Position numbers and translations under genes: made by a program. A stretch of DNA of 64,000 nt from Propionibacterium acidifaciens DSM 21887 (GTDB taxonomy: Bacteria; Actinomycetota; Actinomycetes; Propionibacteriales; Propionibacteriaceae). The notes beneath the pieces are model-generated. The model was given only the letters and a program-made list of their open reading frames with translations, was not told the origin of the DNA and searched no databases. This document shows, piece after piece, positions 62,408 through 64,000 of this stretch. Location of the stretch: contig NZ_AUFR01000005.1 of the NCBI RefSeq assembly GCF_000426605.1, forward strand, positions 62,001 through 126,000. Reading direction: 5' to 3'. Positions within the stretch are counted from its first letter, which is position 1; every line of letters starts with the position of its first letter.

Positions 62408-63742
62408 TCAGCCCTCGGCGGCCGGGCCGGCCCCTCCCGGGTCCCCGCCCTCGTCGACGATGTCGCCGATGATGCCCGAGGCCTGCCGGCTGAAGGTCAG
62501 GTAGCGGGCGGCGAGGTTGATCATCGACTGAAGGCGGTTGCGCCCGCCCAGCAGGAAGTACAGGTGGAGGCCGACCCAGGCGAGCCAGGCGACGAAGCCG
62601 GTGACGTCGATCCTCAGGCCGTGGAAGCGGGCCATCTGGACGACGGCCGCGTTGCGCCCGATGGTCGCCATCGTGCCCTTGTCGCGGTACGAGAAGCTCC
62701 TCGTGCGCCGCCCCGCCTCGAGGTCGAGGATCTGCTCGGCGGCCCAGACGCCCTCCTGCATGGCGGGCTGGGCGAGCTGCGGCAGCGGGTTGCCCTCGAT
62801 GAGGGCGCCGTCGCCGACGGCGAAGACCCGGTCCTGGCCCTTGGCCCGCAGGTCGGGGCCGACGAGGATGCGGCCCCCGCGGCCGAGCTCCAGGCCCCAG
62901 TCCATGACGTCCTCGTGGGCGCCGACGCCGGCGGCCCAGATGACCATGTCGGCGGGCAGCGTGGAGCCGTCCCTGAGCAGGACGGAGCCCTCGCGGACCT
63001 CGGCGATCGCCGTGGTGGTGCGCACGTCGACGCCGCGCCTGTGCAGCTGCCGGCGGGTGTAGTGGCGCAGCCTGGCGTCGAACGGCATGAGCAGGTGCTC
63101 GGCCATCTCGACGAGGGTGACATGGACGCGGTCGACCGACACATCGGGGAAGATCGCCGGGATGCCGATGGACTTCATCTCGGCGAGGGTGCCGGCCATC
63201 TCGACACCGGTGGGGCCGCCGCCGACGACGACGACGTCGAAGTTCCTCCCCCGGTCGGTGTCGAGGGCCTCGAGGTTCGACAGGATGACGTCGCGGGTGC
63301 GCACCGAATCGGTGCGGGTGTAGATGGTGTACGAGTGCTCCTGTGCCCCGGGGGTGCCGAAGAAGTTCGCGCCGACGCCCTGGGCGAGGATGAGGTAGTC
63401 GTAGTCGATCGGGCCGCCGTTGTCGCACTCGACGCGACGGGCCCCCAGGTCGACACCGGTGACCCGGGCGCGCCGGAACCGGCAGTTCGGCGTCCGCGCG
63501 GCGAAGGAGCGCAGCCGGTAGGTGACGTCACCGGGATTGAGGCCGCCGGTGGCCACCTGGTAGAGCAGCGGCTGGAAGCAGGTGTAGGGGTTCTTGTCGA
63601 CGATGACGACGCGGGCGCCGGCCCTGCCGAGCACGCGGGCGGCGTTGGTGCCGCCGAAGCCCCCGCCGATGATGACGACGCGCGGGCCCGGGCCGGGGCC
63701 GGACGCGGCGTCGGGCCTGCGGAGAACGGACGGGATGTTCAT
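62408..63742 (-). CDS. ndh: type II NADH:quinone oxidoreductase
   Basis: A 444-residue single-subunit, non-pumping NADH dehydrogenase. The FAD motif VVIIGGGFGGTNAA starts near residue 22, the NADH motif VVVVGGGPTGVEMAG near 170, AVGDGALIEGNPLPQLAQPAMQEG near 300 binds FAD and quinone, and the C-terminal amphipathic segment (FVAWLAWVGLHLYFLLGGRNR) anchors it to the membrane. It gives the cell a second route of NADH to menaquinone besides the nuo complex in this window. Start ATG 63742 with an AAGGAGG site 11 bases upstream. Confidence 0.93.
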   Translation of the reverse strand: MNIPSVLRRPDAASGPGPGPRVVIIGGGFGGTNAARVLGRAGARVVIVDKNPYTCFQPLLYQVATGGLNPGDVTYRLRSFAARTPNCRFRRARVTGVDLGARRVECDNGGPIDYDYLILAQGVGANFFGTPGAQEHSYTIYTRTDSVRTRDVILSNLEALDTDRGRNFDVVVVGGGPTGVEMAGTLAEMKSIGIPAIFPDVSVDRVHVTLVEMAEHLLMPFDARLRHYTRRQLHRRGVDVRTTTAIAEVREGSVLLRDGSTLPADMVIWAAGVGAHEDVMDWGLELGRGGRILVGPDLRAKGQDRVFAVGDGALIEGNPLPQLAQPAMQEGVWAAEQILDLEAGRRTRSFSYRDKGTMATIGRNAAVVQMARFHGLRIDVTGFVAWLAWVGLHLYFLLGGRNRLQSMINLAARYLTFSRQASGIIGDIVDEGGDPGGAGPAAEG

Positions 63743-64000
63743 CGGATGGGGACCCTCCTTGTCGGGATCGTGCTGTCGGCGGGGCCCGTCGTCCGCCGGG
63801 CCCGTCGAGGGGCCGGCAGGCGGGTGGGACCCGCGTCGGTCGATCATCCCACCGTGCGCCGACGCCGGGAACCGCACGGTCGGGCCGTTCACGCTCGGCG
63901 GAGCCGCCCGCCGCCCCGGGGCCGTCGCCGCCGACGCGACGGCCCGGACGAGCGGACCGGGACGCGCGGGCCCGGCCGTGGCGGAACCCGGGCGCCGCGC
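63743..64000. other. upstream region of ndh, window end
   Basis: 258 bases of very GC-rich sequence upstream of ndh. I see no convincing ORF, RNA gene or promoter beyond the ndh ribosome site. Confidence 0.4.

Overview
The window comes from a high-GC actinobacterium. It shows GTG starts, genes packed with 4-bp ATGA overlaps, many leaderless start codons behind TANNNT hexamers, tRNAs mostly without an encoded CCA, and a DUF3073 gene behind purF-purM. The mix of a full menaquinone-linked respiratory chain (14-subunit NDH-1 plus NDH-2), 2-oxoacid:ferredoxin oxidoreductase KorAB, an MptB-like mannosyltransferase, an M13 peptidase and SH3-NlpC/P60 hydrolases fits the Propionibacteriaceae or close relatives. 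The family is my inference; no marker gene in the window proves it. I see no phage, insertion sequence, CRISPR array or rRNA.

Layout. 1-2.4 kb: tRNA-Thr and two paralogous membrane-anchored proteins, the first with apparent frame disruptions. 2.4-5 kb: the ahpC-ahpF peroxide-detoxification operon and tRNA-Tyr. 5-14.8 kb: two small paralogous membrane proteins, exonuclease III, a GT-C mannosyltransferase, korAB, an M13 metallopeptidase and a DUF805 protein with a Pro/Gln/Tyr-rich repeat tail. 14.9-20.3 kb: an accessory catabolic locus with an MHS-type transporter, a transketolase split into two genes, a short-chain dehydrogenase and a FadR/GntR-type regulator. An AT-rich operator-like region lies upstream of the dehydrogenase gene and a degenerate repeat array separates it from the regulator. 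20.4-38.6 kb: a single minus-strand run of a menJ-like reductase, nuoABCDEFGHIJKLMN and a polyprenyl diphosphate synthase, which makes complex I together with parts of quinone synthesis.

38.8-48 kb continues the menaquinone theme with a MenF-like protein (divergent from nuo), menG and menA. Interspersed are a frame-disrupted aldehyde dehydrogenase, an ABC ATPase with a large permease, and a TM0106-type RecB-like nuclease. 48-54.6 kb holds small genes: PLDc_N, two PRC-barrel proteins, a dCMP deaminase-like enzyme, two CDF-type transporters, a patatin-like phospholipase and a Trp-rich secreted or anchored protein. 55-57.5 kb: an SH3/NlpC-P60 cell-wall hydrolase behind a long structured leader, and tRNA-Lys, -Glu, -Asp and -Phe. 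57.5-64 kb: an alpha/beta hydrolase, DUF3073, purM, purF, a Ser/Pro-rich membrane protein and NDH-2.

Most of the window is ordinary core metabolism. The less ordinary parts are the split-transketolase locus with its operator region and repeat array, the MenF-like protein that lacks several canonical catalytic residues, micro-ORFs bridging genes by ATGA overlaps, the roughly ten leaderless genes, and two loci (the 228-1217 gene and the aldehyde dehydrogenase) broken by small indels mostly at G/C runs.
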